From positions 1,984,001 through 2,048,000 of the forward strand of contig NZ_FOZE01000001.1 in NCBI RefSeq assembly GCF_900113225.1: a stretch of DNA of 64,000 nt. Direction: 5' to 3'. The notes beneath the pieces are model-generated. The model made no database searches and was not told the origin of the DNA. It saw nothing but the letters and a program-made list of their open reading frames with translations. Made by a program: the position numbers and the translations under genes. Below are positions 18,735 to 26,295 of this stretch, piece by piece. The DNA is from Mitsuaria sp. PDC51. GTDB taxonomy: Bacteria; Pseudomonadota; Gammaproteobacteria; Burkholderiales; Burkholderiaceae_C. Numbering within the stretch: the stretch's first letter is position 1; the number at the start of each line of letters is the position of its first letter.

Positions 18735-19499
18735 TCAGTCCAGCGTGACGATCACCGGTGCGTGATCGCTGGGCTTGGGCAGCTTGCGCATCTGACGGTC
18801 GATCGTGCAGGCGGTGACGCGGGGCTTGAGCGCCTCGCTGACGAGGATGTGGTCGATGCGCAGGCCCTTGTTCTTCTGGAAGCCGAGCATGCGGTAGTCC
18901 CACCAGCTGTAGCTCTTGGGCGGCTGCTCGAACAGCCGGTAGGCGTCGGTGAGGCCCAGATCGAGCAAGGCCTGGAAGTGCGCGCGCTCCTGCGGCGAGG
19001 TGTGCGTCTGGCCGACGAAGGCGGCGGGGTCGTAGCAGTCGCGGTCCTCGGGGGCGATGTTGAAGTCGCCCATCAGCACGAGTTGCTTGTGCTGCTGGAG
19101 TTCACTGGCGAGCCAGGCGCGCAGGCCGTCCAGCCAGGCCATCTTGTAGACGAACTTGTCGCTGTCCAGCGCCTGCCCGTTGGGGAAGTAGGCGCCGATC
19201 ACGCGCACGTCGCCGACGGTGCCGGCGATCAGCCGCGCCTGTTCGTCGGCATAGCCGGTGATGTTCTTGACGACGTCCCGGGCGGGCTCGCGGGACAGCA
19301 GCGCCACGCCGTTGTAGGTCTTCTGCCCGAACCACTGGACCTGGTAGCCGGCCTCGCCGATCTCCAGGGTCGGGAACTTGTCGTCGGTGAGCTTGGTCTC
19401 CTGCAGCACGAGCGCATCGACCGGATTGGCGGCCAGCCAGTCGAGCAGCTGCGGCAGGCGCACGGCCAGGGAGTTGACGTTCCAGGTGGCGAATTTCAT
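18735..19499 (-). CDS. xthA: Exodeoxyribonuclease III
   Basis: A 254-residue AP endonuclease/3'-exonuclease for base-excision repair. Motifs in order: MKFATWNVNSLAVRLPQL (Asn), LVLQETKLTDDKFP (metal Glu), GVALLSR, GDFNIAPEDRDCYDP, YSWWDYR, LRIDHILVS and the terminal SDHAPVIVTLD with catalytic Asp-His. The ATG at 19499 matches the family start. A TACGAT -10-like element lies upstream near 19534. It follows the DUF2878/fasciclin/photolyase genes on the same strand, adding a DNA-repair enzyme to that stress-related stretch, but it may have its own promoter. Confidence 0.95.
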   Translation of the reverse strand: MKFATWNVNSLAVRLPQLLDWLAANPVDALVLQETKLTDDKFPTLEIGEAGYQVQWFGQKTYNGVALLSREPARDVVKNITGYADEQARLIAGTVGDVRVIGAYFPNGQALDSDKFVYKMAWLDGLRAWLASELQQHKQLVLMGDFNIAPEDRDCYDPAAFVGQTHTSPQERAHFQALLDLGLTDAYRLFEQPPKSYSWWDYRMLGFQKNKGLRIDHILVSEALKPRVTACTIDRQMRKLPKPSDHAPVIVTLD

Positions 19500-19592
19500 G
19501 GTGCTCGTAGGTGATGAGGCAGGCAACGCCGCATCGTACCCAGTCCTTCGGCGCCGACGCGCCATCGCCCTGCAGACGCCAACTGGAGAGGC

Positions 19593-20129
19593 TCAGGTGG
19601 GCCCGGTGGGTGCCGGCGGGTGCCGCCTGCCCAGGCGCCGGGCCGATTCGATCAACGCCGGGGTCATGACCGCCCAACCCGCGCCCAGCACGGCCAGTGC
19701 GACCGCCGGGTCAGGAAAGCTGCCGGCACCCAGGCGCACGGCGGCCAGGTAGGACAGCGGTCCCCCGATGGCGCCGAGCACCGCCGCCAGCAGCGGCCGC
19801 CCGTGCAGCCACGCGAGCGGCCCCCGGAGCAAGGTCGCGAACAGCGCCCAGAGCGCCAGGATCCAGATCGGCGCCAACTGGGGCAGCGGGCCGGGCGATG
19901 CGTACTGCACCCAGCCTTGCCGGACCATCGCGCTGTCCCACGCGAGGCCGATCAGCATGGCCAGCACCGTCAGCGCCAGATCCGCGGCGCGGGCGGGACT
20001 CACGGCCAGGTGCAGCAGCACGACCGCGGCCACCGCCATCAGGCCCGCCGCGACCTGACCATGCGCCGCGCCGAGCACGCACGCGAACCAGGCGGCCTGG
20101 AACAGGCAGAACTGGACGAGGCCGATCAT
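19593..20129 (-). CDS. DUF2878 multi-pass membrane protein
   Basis: A 178-residue inner-membrane protein with about five or six helices (MIGLVQFCLFQAAWFACVLG, GLMAVAAVVLLHLAV, LALTVLAMLIGLAWD, APIWILALWALFATLLR, LLAAVLGAIGGPLSYLAA, AVALAVLGAGWAVMTP). The GLAWDSAMVRQGWVQY block is typical of DUF2878. GAGGAGG five bases before the ATG at 20129 fixes the start. DUF2878 genes tend to lie with photolyase/cryptochrome and ChrR-RpoE genes in other proteobacteria. Here it is 74 bases downstream of a fasciclin lipoprotein gene. Biochemical function is unknown. Confidence 0.8.
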   Translation of the reverse strand: MIGLVQFCLFQAAWFACVLGAAHGQVAAGLMAVAAVVLLHLAVSPARAADLALTVLAMLIGLAWDSAMVRQGWVQYASPGPLPQLAPIWILALWALFATLLRGPLAWLHGRPLLAAVLGAIGGPLSYLAAVRLGAGSFPDPAVALAVLGAGWAVMTPALIESARRLGRRHPPAPTGPT

Positions 20130-20203
20130 CAGCCGCCTCCTCGATGCACTGCCTGCCTGCATGGCGGCGCCCCTTCCATCGCGGCGCGCCGCGCGCTGCC
20201 GCA

Positions 20204-21160
20204 TCACAGCGGGTTGGGGATCAGCACCTTGTCGACGACGTGAATCACGCCGTTGCTGGCCCGCACGTCGACCGCGACGATCCTGGCCGGCGTCGCGCTG
20301 GAGTCGGTGATGGTGGGCGGCGTGCCGGCGTTGATCACGAGGGACTGGCCCAGCACCGTGGTGACCGGCGTGCCGAAGGGAATGTTGGCCGACAGCACCT
20401 CGCTGCCCAGCACGTGATAGGTCAGCACGTTGGTGAGCTGCTGCGTGCTCAGTCCGTTCACCGTCGAGGCGATGGCCGCGAAGGCGTCATGGGTCGGCGC
20501 GAAGACGGTGAAGGGGCCGGCGCCGCTGAGCGTCCCCTGCAGGTTCGCCTTGACCACCGCGGCGACGAGCGTGTCGAAGGTCGGGTTCACCTGCGCCATC
20601 TGGACGATGTTCAGCAGCCCCGGAGGCACGAGCACCTTGTCGACCGCATGGATGACGCCGTTGCTGGCCATCACGTCGGCAGTCGTCACACGGGCGGTGG
20701 TGAGGGCCGCATCCTGGATGGTGACGCCGCCGGTGAAGCTCAGGCTGAGCGTCGTGGCGTTGCCGTTGAACTTGTACAGCGTCGCCTGCGTGGCGCCGCC
20801 CGCGGCCAGGTCGGCGGCGGCCTTGCGCGTGCCCAGCACGTGGTACTGGAGGATGCCGGCCAGCGTCGATGCGGGCAGGGCCGTGACCATCGCATCGGCA
20901 CTGGCGAAACCCAGCTGCGTCGCCAGTGTCGTGAACGCCTCGTTGGTCGGCGCGAAGACCGTCAGGGACACCGAACCGTCCGCGAGCGTCGACGCCAGCC
21001 CCGCTTTCGTGGCGGCCGCTGTGAGCGCGGTGAAGCCGCCGTTCTGGGCGGCCTGGGCGAGGGTCGGCATCGGCGCGGGATCGTCGTCGTCGCCGCCGCA
21101 GGCGGTGAGCATCGTCGACACCGTCGCGGCCGCGAGCAGCCATTTGAAGAGACGCAGCAT
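20204..21160 (-). CDS. Lipoprotein with two fasciclin (FAS1) domains
   Basis: A 318-residue protein. The signal ends in the lipobox LTAC, followed by GGDDDD. Two FAS1 repeats follow (about residues 32-170 and 175-318), each with the VFAPTNEAF/VFAPTHDAF and YHVLG motifs and ending ASNGVIHAVDKVLVP / ASNGVIHVVDKVLIP. FAS1 proteins mediate adhesion or envelope protection, and in some bacteria are induced by singlet oxygen through ECF sigma factors. An RpoE/ChrR-type promoter (TGATCC-N18-TAAGA) lies 75-103 bases upstream, supporting such control here. Confidence 0.9.
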   Translation of the reverse strand: MLRLFKWLLAAATVSTMLTACGGDDDDPAPMPTLAQAAQNGGFTALTAAATKAGLASTLADGSVSLTVFAPTNEAFTTLATQLGFASADAMVTALPASTLAGILQYHVLGTRKAAADLAAGGATQATLYKFNGNATTLSLSFTGGVTIQDAALTTARVTTADVMASNGVIHAVDKVLVPPGLLNIVQMAQVNPTFDTLVAAVVKANLQGTLSGAGPFTVFAPTHDAFAAIASTVNGLSTQQLTNVLTYHVLGSEVLSANIPFGTPVTTVLGQSLVINAGTPPTITDSSATPARIVAVDVRASNGVIHVVDKVLIPNPL

Positions 21161-21234
21161 GATGGTTCTCCTGGGTTCACGTTATGGCGGTTGTGGCGGC
21201 CCGGACCGGCACGACCGGCCCGGGAGCGCGACGG

Positions 21235-21263
21235 TCTTACGTCGCCCGCGGCGCGGCGGATCA
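21235..21263 (-). promoter_or_regulatory. ECF (RpoE/ChrR-type) promoter for the fasciclin gene
   Basis: On the minus strand TGATCC (-35) is separated by exactly 18 bases from TAAGA (-10), matching the Rhodobacter sphaeroides sigma-E singlet-oxygen promoter pattern as I recall it. The predicted start lies about 65-70 bases before the fasciclin ATG. Confidence 0.6.
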
Positions 21264-21346
21264 TCTGGAAGGGAAATCGTTACGCTGGGTGCGGCGCCCC
21301 ACATTGCCGATGGACAGGGCGATCCGGGCCGATCCGGTGCGATGGC

Positions 21347-22897
21347 TCAGCGGGCGAAGCGCTCGCGCAGCGCCTGCGCCTGGGTTTGGATCGCACGCGT
21401 CTCCTGCGCCGACAGCCGATCGAGGTGGTGGACCTGCGCGCCCAGTCGGGGATGACGCGCGAAGCGCGTGCGGTGGCGCAGCAGGAAATCCCAATACAGC
21501 GTCGTGTACGGACAGGCTTGGGGACCGAGCTTGACGCCGGGCTGGTAGGGGCAACGGGCGCAATGCTGGCCGCCGCTCATGCGCTCGATGTAGGCGCCGC
21601 TGGCGACATAAGGCTTGCTTGTCATCCGGCCACCATCGGCGAACTGGCTCATGCCCAGCGTGTTGGGCAGCTCGACCCATTCGACCGCATCGACGTAGAC
21701 CGCCAGATACCACTCGTGGACCTGCGCGGGCCGCACGCCCAGCAGCAGAGAGAACAGCCCGGTGACCATGAGCCGCTGGATGTGATGGGCATAACCCAGG
21801 CGCAGCGTCTGCCGCAGCGCGTCCGCCAGGCAGGCCAGTTCCGTCTCGCCGCTCCAGTAGAAGGCGGGCAGCGGCTGGTCCGCCGCCAGGGCATTGGCCG
21901 TGGCGAGCGCCGGCATGTGGGTCCAATAGATGCCCCGCACGTACTCGCGCCATCCGAGCACCTGACGGATGAAGCCCTCGACGCTGGCCAGCGGCGCGGC
22001 GCCCGCGCGCCATGCCTGCTCGGCGCGAGCCACCACCTCCCGCGGGCTGATCAACTTCAGGTTCATCGCTGCGGCCAGCTGCGCGTGCCAGAGCCACGGC
22101 TCGCCCGGCCACATCGCGTCCTGCCAGAGGCCGAACTCGGGCAGCCGCTCCGCGATGAAGCGCTCCAGGGCGTGCAGGGCCTGCTCCCGGGTCACCGGCC
22201 AATCGAAGTCCCGCAGCGACCCCGGATGCTCGGGAAAGGCCTGCTCGACGAGTGCGAGCACCTCGCGGGTGATGTCGTCGGGAGGCACGCGAGCGCGATC
22301 GGGCACGAAAGCCGGCCCGCCCGGCGGGAAGGGGCGCTGGTTCTCCGCGTCGAAGTTCCAGCGGTCGCCGACAGGCTCGTCGCCGTTCATCAGCACGCCG
22401 TGATGGCGGCGCATGTGCCGGTAGAACACCTCCATGCGCAAGGTCCGGCGTCCCTGGGAGAAGGCGGCGAACTCCCGCACGGTGCAGAAGAAATGCCGGT
22501 CGTCGCGCAGTTCGATCGCATGCCCGGCGGCCGCCGCAGCATCGCGCAGCGCCTTGAGCACGCGCCAGTCGCCGGGCGCCGTCAGGACCACGCGTCGCGG
22601 CTGCCAGCGCGCCAGCGCGCGCCCGAGTTCACCGGCGAGGCTGCCGGTGTTGCCTGCGTCGTCGAGTCGCACGTAATCCACCGGTCGGCCCAGCCCATGC
22701 AACGCCCGGGCATGGTGCCGCATCGCGGAGAGGAAGAGGGCGATGCGGATCCGGCTCGACCAGACATGCTGGGATTCCTCGCGCACCTCCGCCATCCAGA
22801 CGAGATCGCATTCGGGATCGAAGTCGTCGAAGGCGGAGCTGTGCAGGTCCAACTGGTCTCCCAGCACGATGACCAGCGAGCGCACGGCGCCCTTCAT
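21347..22897 (-). CDS. Cryptochrome/photolyase-related FeS protein (FeS-BCP, PhrB type)
   Basis: A 516-residue flavoprotein. The N-terminal alpha/beta domain begins LVIVLGDQLDLHSSAF and the C-terminal FAD domain holds EGFIRQVLGWREYVRGIYW, RLMVTGLFSLLLGV and NTLGMSQFADGG. Four Cys suited to a [4Fe-4S] cluster are seen: one in TELACLAD and three in QHCARCPYQPGVKLGPQACPY. These are marks of prokaryotic (6-4) photolyases and cryptochromes of the PhrB class. It would repair UV lesions or act in light signalling. A second ECF-like promoter and a strong hairpin lie in its leader. It heads the fasciclin-DUF2878 stretch. Confidence 0.92.
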   Translation of the reverse strand: MKGAVRSLVIVLGDQLDLHSSAFDDFDPECDLVWMAEVREESQHVWSSRIRIALFLSAMRHHARALHGLGRPVDYVRLDDAGNTGSLAGELGRALARWQPRRVVLTAPGDWRVLKALRDAAAAAGHAIELRDDRHFFCTVREFAAFSQGRRTLRMEVFYRHMRRHHGVLMNGDEPVGDRWNFDAENQRPFPPGGPAFVPDRARVPPDDITREVLALVEQAFPEHPGSLRDFDWPVTREQALHALERFIAERLPEFGLWQDAMWPGEPWLWHAQLAAAMNLKLISPREVVARAEQAWRAGAAPLASVEGFIRQVLGWREYVRGIYWTHMPALATANALAADQPLPAFYWSGETELACLADALRQTLRLGYAHHIQRLMVTGLFSLLLGVRPAQVHEWYLAVYVDAVEWVELPNTLGMSQFADGGRMTSKPYVASGAYIERMSGGQHCARCPYQPGVKLGPQACPYTTLYWDFLLRHRTRFARHPRLGAQVHHLDRLSAQETRAIQTQAQALRERFAR

Positions 22898-22932
22898 GGC
22901 GATGACGGCTTGGCAGGCATGGCGGCGGCGCG

Positions 22933-22962
22933 GTGTCCGGGCGCCTTCAGGCGCCCGGACAC
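22933..22962. repeat. Strong leader hairpin before the photolyase gene
   Basis: GTGTCCGGGCGCC pairs perfectly with GGCGCCCGGACAC across a 4-base loop. It lies between the proposed promoter (22992-23020) and the start codon at 22897, so it would form in the 5' leader of the mRNA. No U-tract follows it. Confidence 0.7.
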
Positions 22963-22991
22963 GGGAAGCGTCCCTTCGTTGTTCCGCGTCG

Positions 22992-23020
22992 ATATACGGC
23001 GATCGCGACGCCTTGGATCA
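22992..23020 (-). promoter_or_regulatory. Possible ECF promoter for the photolyase gene
   Basis: On the minus strand TGATCC is followed after 18 bases by TATAT. The -35 and the spacing equal those before the fasciclin gene, but the -10 fits TAAGA poorly, so this is weaker. Confidence 0.35.
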
Positions 23021-23037
23021 ACGCGGCGAGCGGCCGT

Positions 23038-24789
23038 CTACCGCAGGCGCTCCATCACGCTGCGCTGATCCGGCCATTCCTGGTGCGAGGCGGCGCGGTG
23101 GTTCTCCACCTCGGTGAAGGTCTTGCGCCGCTGTTCGTCGGTCTTGCGCATCGCGCGCGCGATCGAGTCGCGCGTCGTGTCGATCAGCGTGGTGACGGTA
23201 TTGCTGTCCTCGACGGTGGTGGCGTCGTAGTTGCCGCCGGCGCGGTCCAGCGTGTAGGTGCGCGACTTCTGGAAGCTGGCGCTCAGCGTCTCGGTCTGCG
23301 TCTGCGTGATCGAGCGGCCGCCGGTCGCCGCGTTGGGCCGCTCGCCGGTTGTCTGGCCGATCCGGTACTCGGCATGGCCGGCCTCCTGGACGCTGCCGAT
23401 GCGGCTGGTCCGCTGCGAATCGGCGCTGAAGCTGGCCTGGAAGTCCGCCAGGCCGCTCTGCAGCGATTGCGTCTGCGTGCGCAACCCGTCGCTCATCGGT
23501 GCCATCGCGCTGGGGTCGAGGGCGTCCACGGCGCCGCCCTTCGCGGCGGTCGTGGCCTTGGCGGCAGTGCCGGCGCCGCTTGAACTCCCGGTATTCGCCG
23601 CGTGGCGGACCGCCAGCAGCGAGGCCGCATCCTGCGGACGCCCACGCCCTTCGCCGGCATCGGAACGCCGGGTGTCATCGACGCGTCGCGTCTCGTCTGG
23701 ATCCGCGGGCGGAGCCTGCAGCTGCCGGAAGGCGTCCTTGAAGGACTTCGTCATCGCCGCGTCCGCGTGGCTGCGTTCGGCCGCGGCATCGACCTGCTGG
23801 AGCAACTGGTCGATGGCCGACCAGCGCCTGCCGCTCGCCGGCGCGCCGGTGGTCGCGCGGGACGTGGCGGCGGCGTCCACCTCGAGCGCCATCTCGCCGC
23901 TGGTGGAGCGCAGCGACAGCGACTTCTTCTCGGCGCCCAGTTGCAGCGAGAACGAACGCAACTGGCCGGGCCGGTCGGCCGAGGCGTCGGGATGGTCGAT
24001 GCGCAGGTCCAGGCCGGTCAGCACGCCGTCGGCGTCGAAGCCCGTCAGGCCGGACAGGTCCAGCGTCGGCACGCCGTCGCCCAGGCCCTCCAGGGCACGG
24101 TCCAGGCCGTCGGACAGCCGGGCGAGCGCGTCGCGCTCGGCGCCGCTCAGCGGCCCGGAGCTCGAAACCTCGACCTGCAGGCCGCGCGTGCCGCCCGATT
24201 CGCCACTGTTCACGCCGATCTTGAGCTCGACGGTTTGTCCGGAACGGGTCTGCACCTTCAGGCTCACCGTCGTGGCGTTGGTCGCGACGCCGGACAGCGC
24301 CTGCTGCTGCAAAGCGGCGGCCGCGGCGGCGGGGTCGGCGCTTCCGGCGCCCTCCGCGTCTGGGGTGCTCGCGGCCGGATCGGTCGCGCCGGCGTCCGGG
24401 AGCGCCGGCACGACGTCCGCCAGCGTCTGGCGGTAGCGCTCGCCGGTGTCGGCCAACTGCTTGAGCAGCGCGCCGCCGAGTCCGCGCCAGCGGTCGGACA
24501 GCGTGTGGGCTTCCTTGCCGCTGTTGCGCGACATCAGCTCGCTCAGGCCGTCGTCACCGGCCTTGGCCCAGACGCGCCGCGGTCCGGCGCCGGGCGCCGA
24601 GGGCCGCGCATACACGGCGGCGTCGGTGGTCGCGGCGTCCAGCGTCACGCGCGTGCCCGCGGTTGAAGCCGCCGGGGAGGCCGCGTCGGCGGCGCGCGAG
24701 GACACGCCCGCGGGGCGGAACGAGGCGGCCGCGCGGCGGGCGGCCAGCCGGTCCAGCAGGCCGGGGCCCGCCGAGGCGATGAAGTTCAT
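23038..24789 (-). CDS. Ala-rich protein of unknown function under a sigma-28 promoter
   Basis: A 583-residue protein that I do not recognise. There is no clear signal peptide or membrane helix; it starts MNFIASAGPGLLDRLAARR. The N-terminal half is Ala/Ser/Thr-rich and disordered-looking. A folded central part (about 165-315) contains VSLKVQTRSGQTVELKIGVNSG, GLQVEVSSSGPLSGAERDALARL and FSLQLGAEKKSLSLRSTSGEM. The C-terminal part is helical and polar (SQRTSRIGSVQEAGHAEYRI, TRDSIARAMRKTDEQRRKTF). GGGAGG precedes the ATG. A near-perfect FliA promoter upstream suggests expression with late flagellar or chemotaxis genes, so a motility role is inferred. No flagellar gene is adjacent. Confidence 0.8.
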   Translation of the reverse strand: MNFIASAGPGLLDRLAARRAAASFRPAGVSSRAADAASPAASTAGTRVTLDAATTDAAVYARPSAPGAGPRRVWAKAGDDGLSELMSRNSGKEAHTLSDRWRGLGGALLKQLADTGERYRQTLADVVPALPDAGATDPAASTPDAEGAGSADPAAAAAALQQQALSGVATNATTVSLKVQTRSGQTVELKIGVNSGESGGTRGLQVEVSSSGPLSGAERDALARLSDGLDRALEGLGDGVPTLDLSGLTGFDADGVLTGLDLRIDHPDASADRPGQLRSFSLQLGAEKKSLSLRSTSGEMALEVDAAATSRATTGAPASGRRWSAIDQLLQQVDAAAERSHADAAMTKSFKDAFRQLQAPPADPDETRRVDDTRRSDAGEGRGRPQDAASLLAVRHAANTGSSSGAGTAAKATTAAKGGAVDALDPSAMAPMSDGLRTQTQSLQSGLADFQASFSADSQRTSRIGSVQEAGHAEYRIGQTTGERPNAATGGRSITQTQTETLSASFQKSRTYTLDRAGGNYDATTVEDSNTVTTLIDTTRDSIARAMRKTDEQRRKTFTEVENHRAASHQEWPDQRSVMERLR

Positions 24790-24851
24790 GCGAAGCGCCT
24801 CCCTGGCGGCGGTGTCCCGTCGCTCTGGTGGCGGCGACGGTGATCCCTTCG

Positions 24852-24878
24852 CTATCGGCCGCCCGCGGCAGAACTTGA
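24852..24878 (-). promoter_or_regulatory. Sigma-28 (FliA) promoter
   Basis: On the minus strand TCAAGTTC, 11 bases, GCCGATAG. The FliA consensus is TAAAGTTT-N11-GCCGATAA. Only three positions differ, and the spacing is exact. Transcription would begin near 24845, about 56 bases before the ATG at 24789. Confidence 0.7.
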
Positions 24879-24916
24879 GGGGCCGGGCGGCGCGTCGTCG
24901 TGCCGGGCCGCGGCGC

Positions 24917-25495
24917 TCAGACGTGCAGCCAGGCCGCGATGCCCAGGCCGATGCCGATCGCGCCGGCGCCCAGCGTCGCGTATTCCATCCAGCGCCGCTT
25001 GGTCAGCAGCGCGATCGCGGCCAGCGCGATGCCCACCTGCAGCGCGGTCGTCGCCTGCGCCCAGCGGTGATGGAGGTGCAGCTGATCGTCGCTGCGGCGG
25101 TCCCATTCGGTGGACTCGGCCTCGAGCTTCTCGGCCTGCGCCTTGATCTCGTTCTTCTCGGTCTCGTAGCGGGCGATCTTCTCGCGGTACTTGGCCTTCT
25201 GCTCGTCGCTGGCGGTCAGGTCCAGCGCGAACTCGGCCAGGTTCTGCTTGCTGCTCTTGGCCTGGAAGTAGTTCCAGCGGTTGGCGGCCTCGGTCTTGGT
25301 GATTGCGGCGTTGTTCTTGAAGAGCCCCGCGTTGGCCTGCGTGGCGCCGCCCATGTAGGAGAAGAAGGCGCCCAGCGTCGCCAGCACCGCGGTGATCACG
25401 GCCAGCTGGCCGGCCAGGCCCTTGGGTTCATGGTGCGCGGCGTGTTCGAGCTCGTGGTCGTGCGGGCCGTGGACGTGGAAGTGATTGCCGGACAT
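24917..25495 (-). CDS. DUF4337 membrane protein
   Basis: A 192-residue protein with a His-rich N-terminus (GNHFHVHGPHDHELEHAAHHE), one membrane helix (about 28-50, GLAGQLAVITAVLATLGAFFSYMGG), a charged helical region of coiled-coil type (KAKYREKIARYETEKNEIKAQAEKLEAES), and two C-terminal helices (TALQVGIALAAIALL, YATLGAGAIGIGLGIAAWL). This is the DUF4337 layout; function is unknown. The ATG at 25495 follows no strong Shine-Dalgarno. The next gene upstream on this strand is folA, 98 bases away. Confidence 0.8.
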   Translation of the reverse strand: MSGNHFHVHGPHDHELEHAAHHEPKGLAGQLAVITAVLATLGAFFSYMGGATQANAGLFKNNAAITKTEAANRWNYFQAKSSKQNLAEFALDLTASDEQKAKYREKIARYETEKNEIKAQAEKLEAESTEWDRRSDDQLHLHHRWAQATTALQVGIALAAIALLTKRRWMEYATLGAGAIGIGLGIAAWLHV

Positions 25496-25593
25496 GGGAG
25501 TGGGAGAACGTGGAGTCGGAAGACGGAAAGGAGGCGTGAAGGTTGCCGGGCCGCGGTCGCGACCGGCCCGAGGTCGCGGGCCGGGACGCTCGC

Positions 25594-26100
25594 TCAGCGG
25601 CGGCGCTCGTAGCGGACGAAGTCGTAGTCCCAGCCGTGGCTGCGGTCGGCAGGGCTGTAGTGGCGCTCGCGCGAGACCGGCGCGAAGACCTGCGGGTCGA
25701 CGGCGGGGAAGAAGGCGTCGGCGTCGAAGCGGGCGTCGATCTCGGTCAGTTCCAGCGCATCGGCGCGCGGCAGGCTGAGCGCATAGACCTGCGCGCCGCC
25801 CATGACGAAGACGGCCTCGTCGGCACCGCAGGCATCGAGCGCCGCGTCCAGCGTGGCGAAGACCTCGGCGCCGTCGAGCCGTAGTCCTGGCTGGTGCGAC
25901 AGCACCAGGTTGCGCCGCTGCACCAGCGGGCGGAACCTGGCGGGGATGGAGTCCCAGGTCTTGCGGCCCATGATCACCGTGTGGCCCAGCGTCAGCGCCT
26001 TGAAGCGCGCCATGTCCTCGGGCAGGCGGACCAGCAGGCCGTTGTCGCGGCCGATGCCGCGCGCGCGATCGAGCGCGGCGATGAGGGTGAGATGGGGCAT
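25594..26100 (-). CDS. folA: Dihydrofolate reductase
   Basis: A 168-residue NADPH enzyme making tetrahydrofolate in the cytosol, the partner of ThyA (encoded at 33002-33829). Motifs: LTLIAALDRARGIGRDNGLLVRLPEDMARFKALTLGHTVIMGRKTWDSIP (substrate and NADPH sites with the acidic residue in LPEDM) and AVFVMGGAQVYAL. The ATG at 26100 matches the family N-terminus (MPHLTLIAALD). In many Burkholderiales folA lies directly beside thyA; here they are 7 kb apart. Confidence 0.95.
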   Translation of the reverse strand: MPHLTLIAALDRARGIGRDNGLLVRLPEDMARFKALTLGHTVIMGRKTWDSIPARFRPLVQRRNLVLSHQPGLRLDGAEVFATLDAALDACGADEAVFVMGGAQVYALSLPRADALELTEIDARFDADAFFPAVDPQVFAPVSRERHYSPADRSHGWDYDFVRYERRR

Positions 26101-26295
26101 GGGGAACGGCGGCGAAGCAGGGCGGAAACGTCGGGGAGGCGGCCCGCGTCGCGAAGGCGAGGCGGGCCGGGATCGCGAGTTTACGGGCGGCGAGGTGCCT
26201 TGCGCGCAGAGCTCGGCTCCGCCTGTCACCACTTGTCGCCGACCGTCGCACGTCGCCCGTCGCCGCCCGGACGTTCAGCGCTCAGCGCTCGACGT

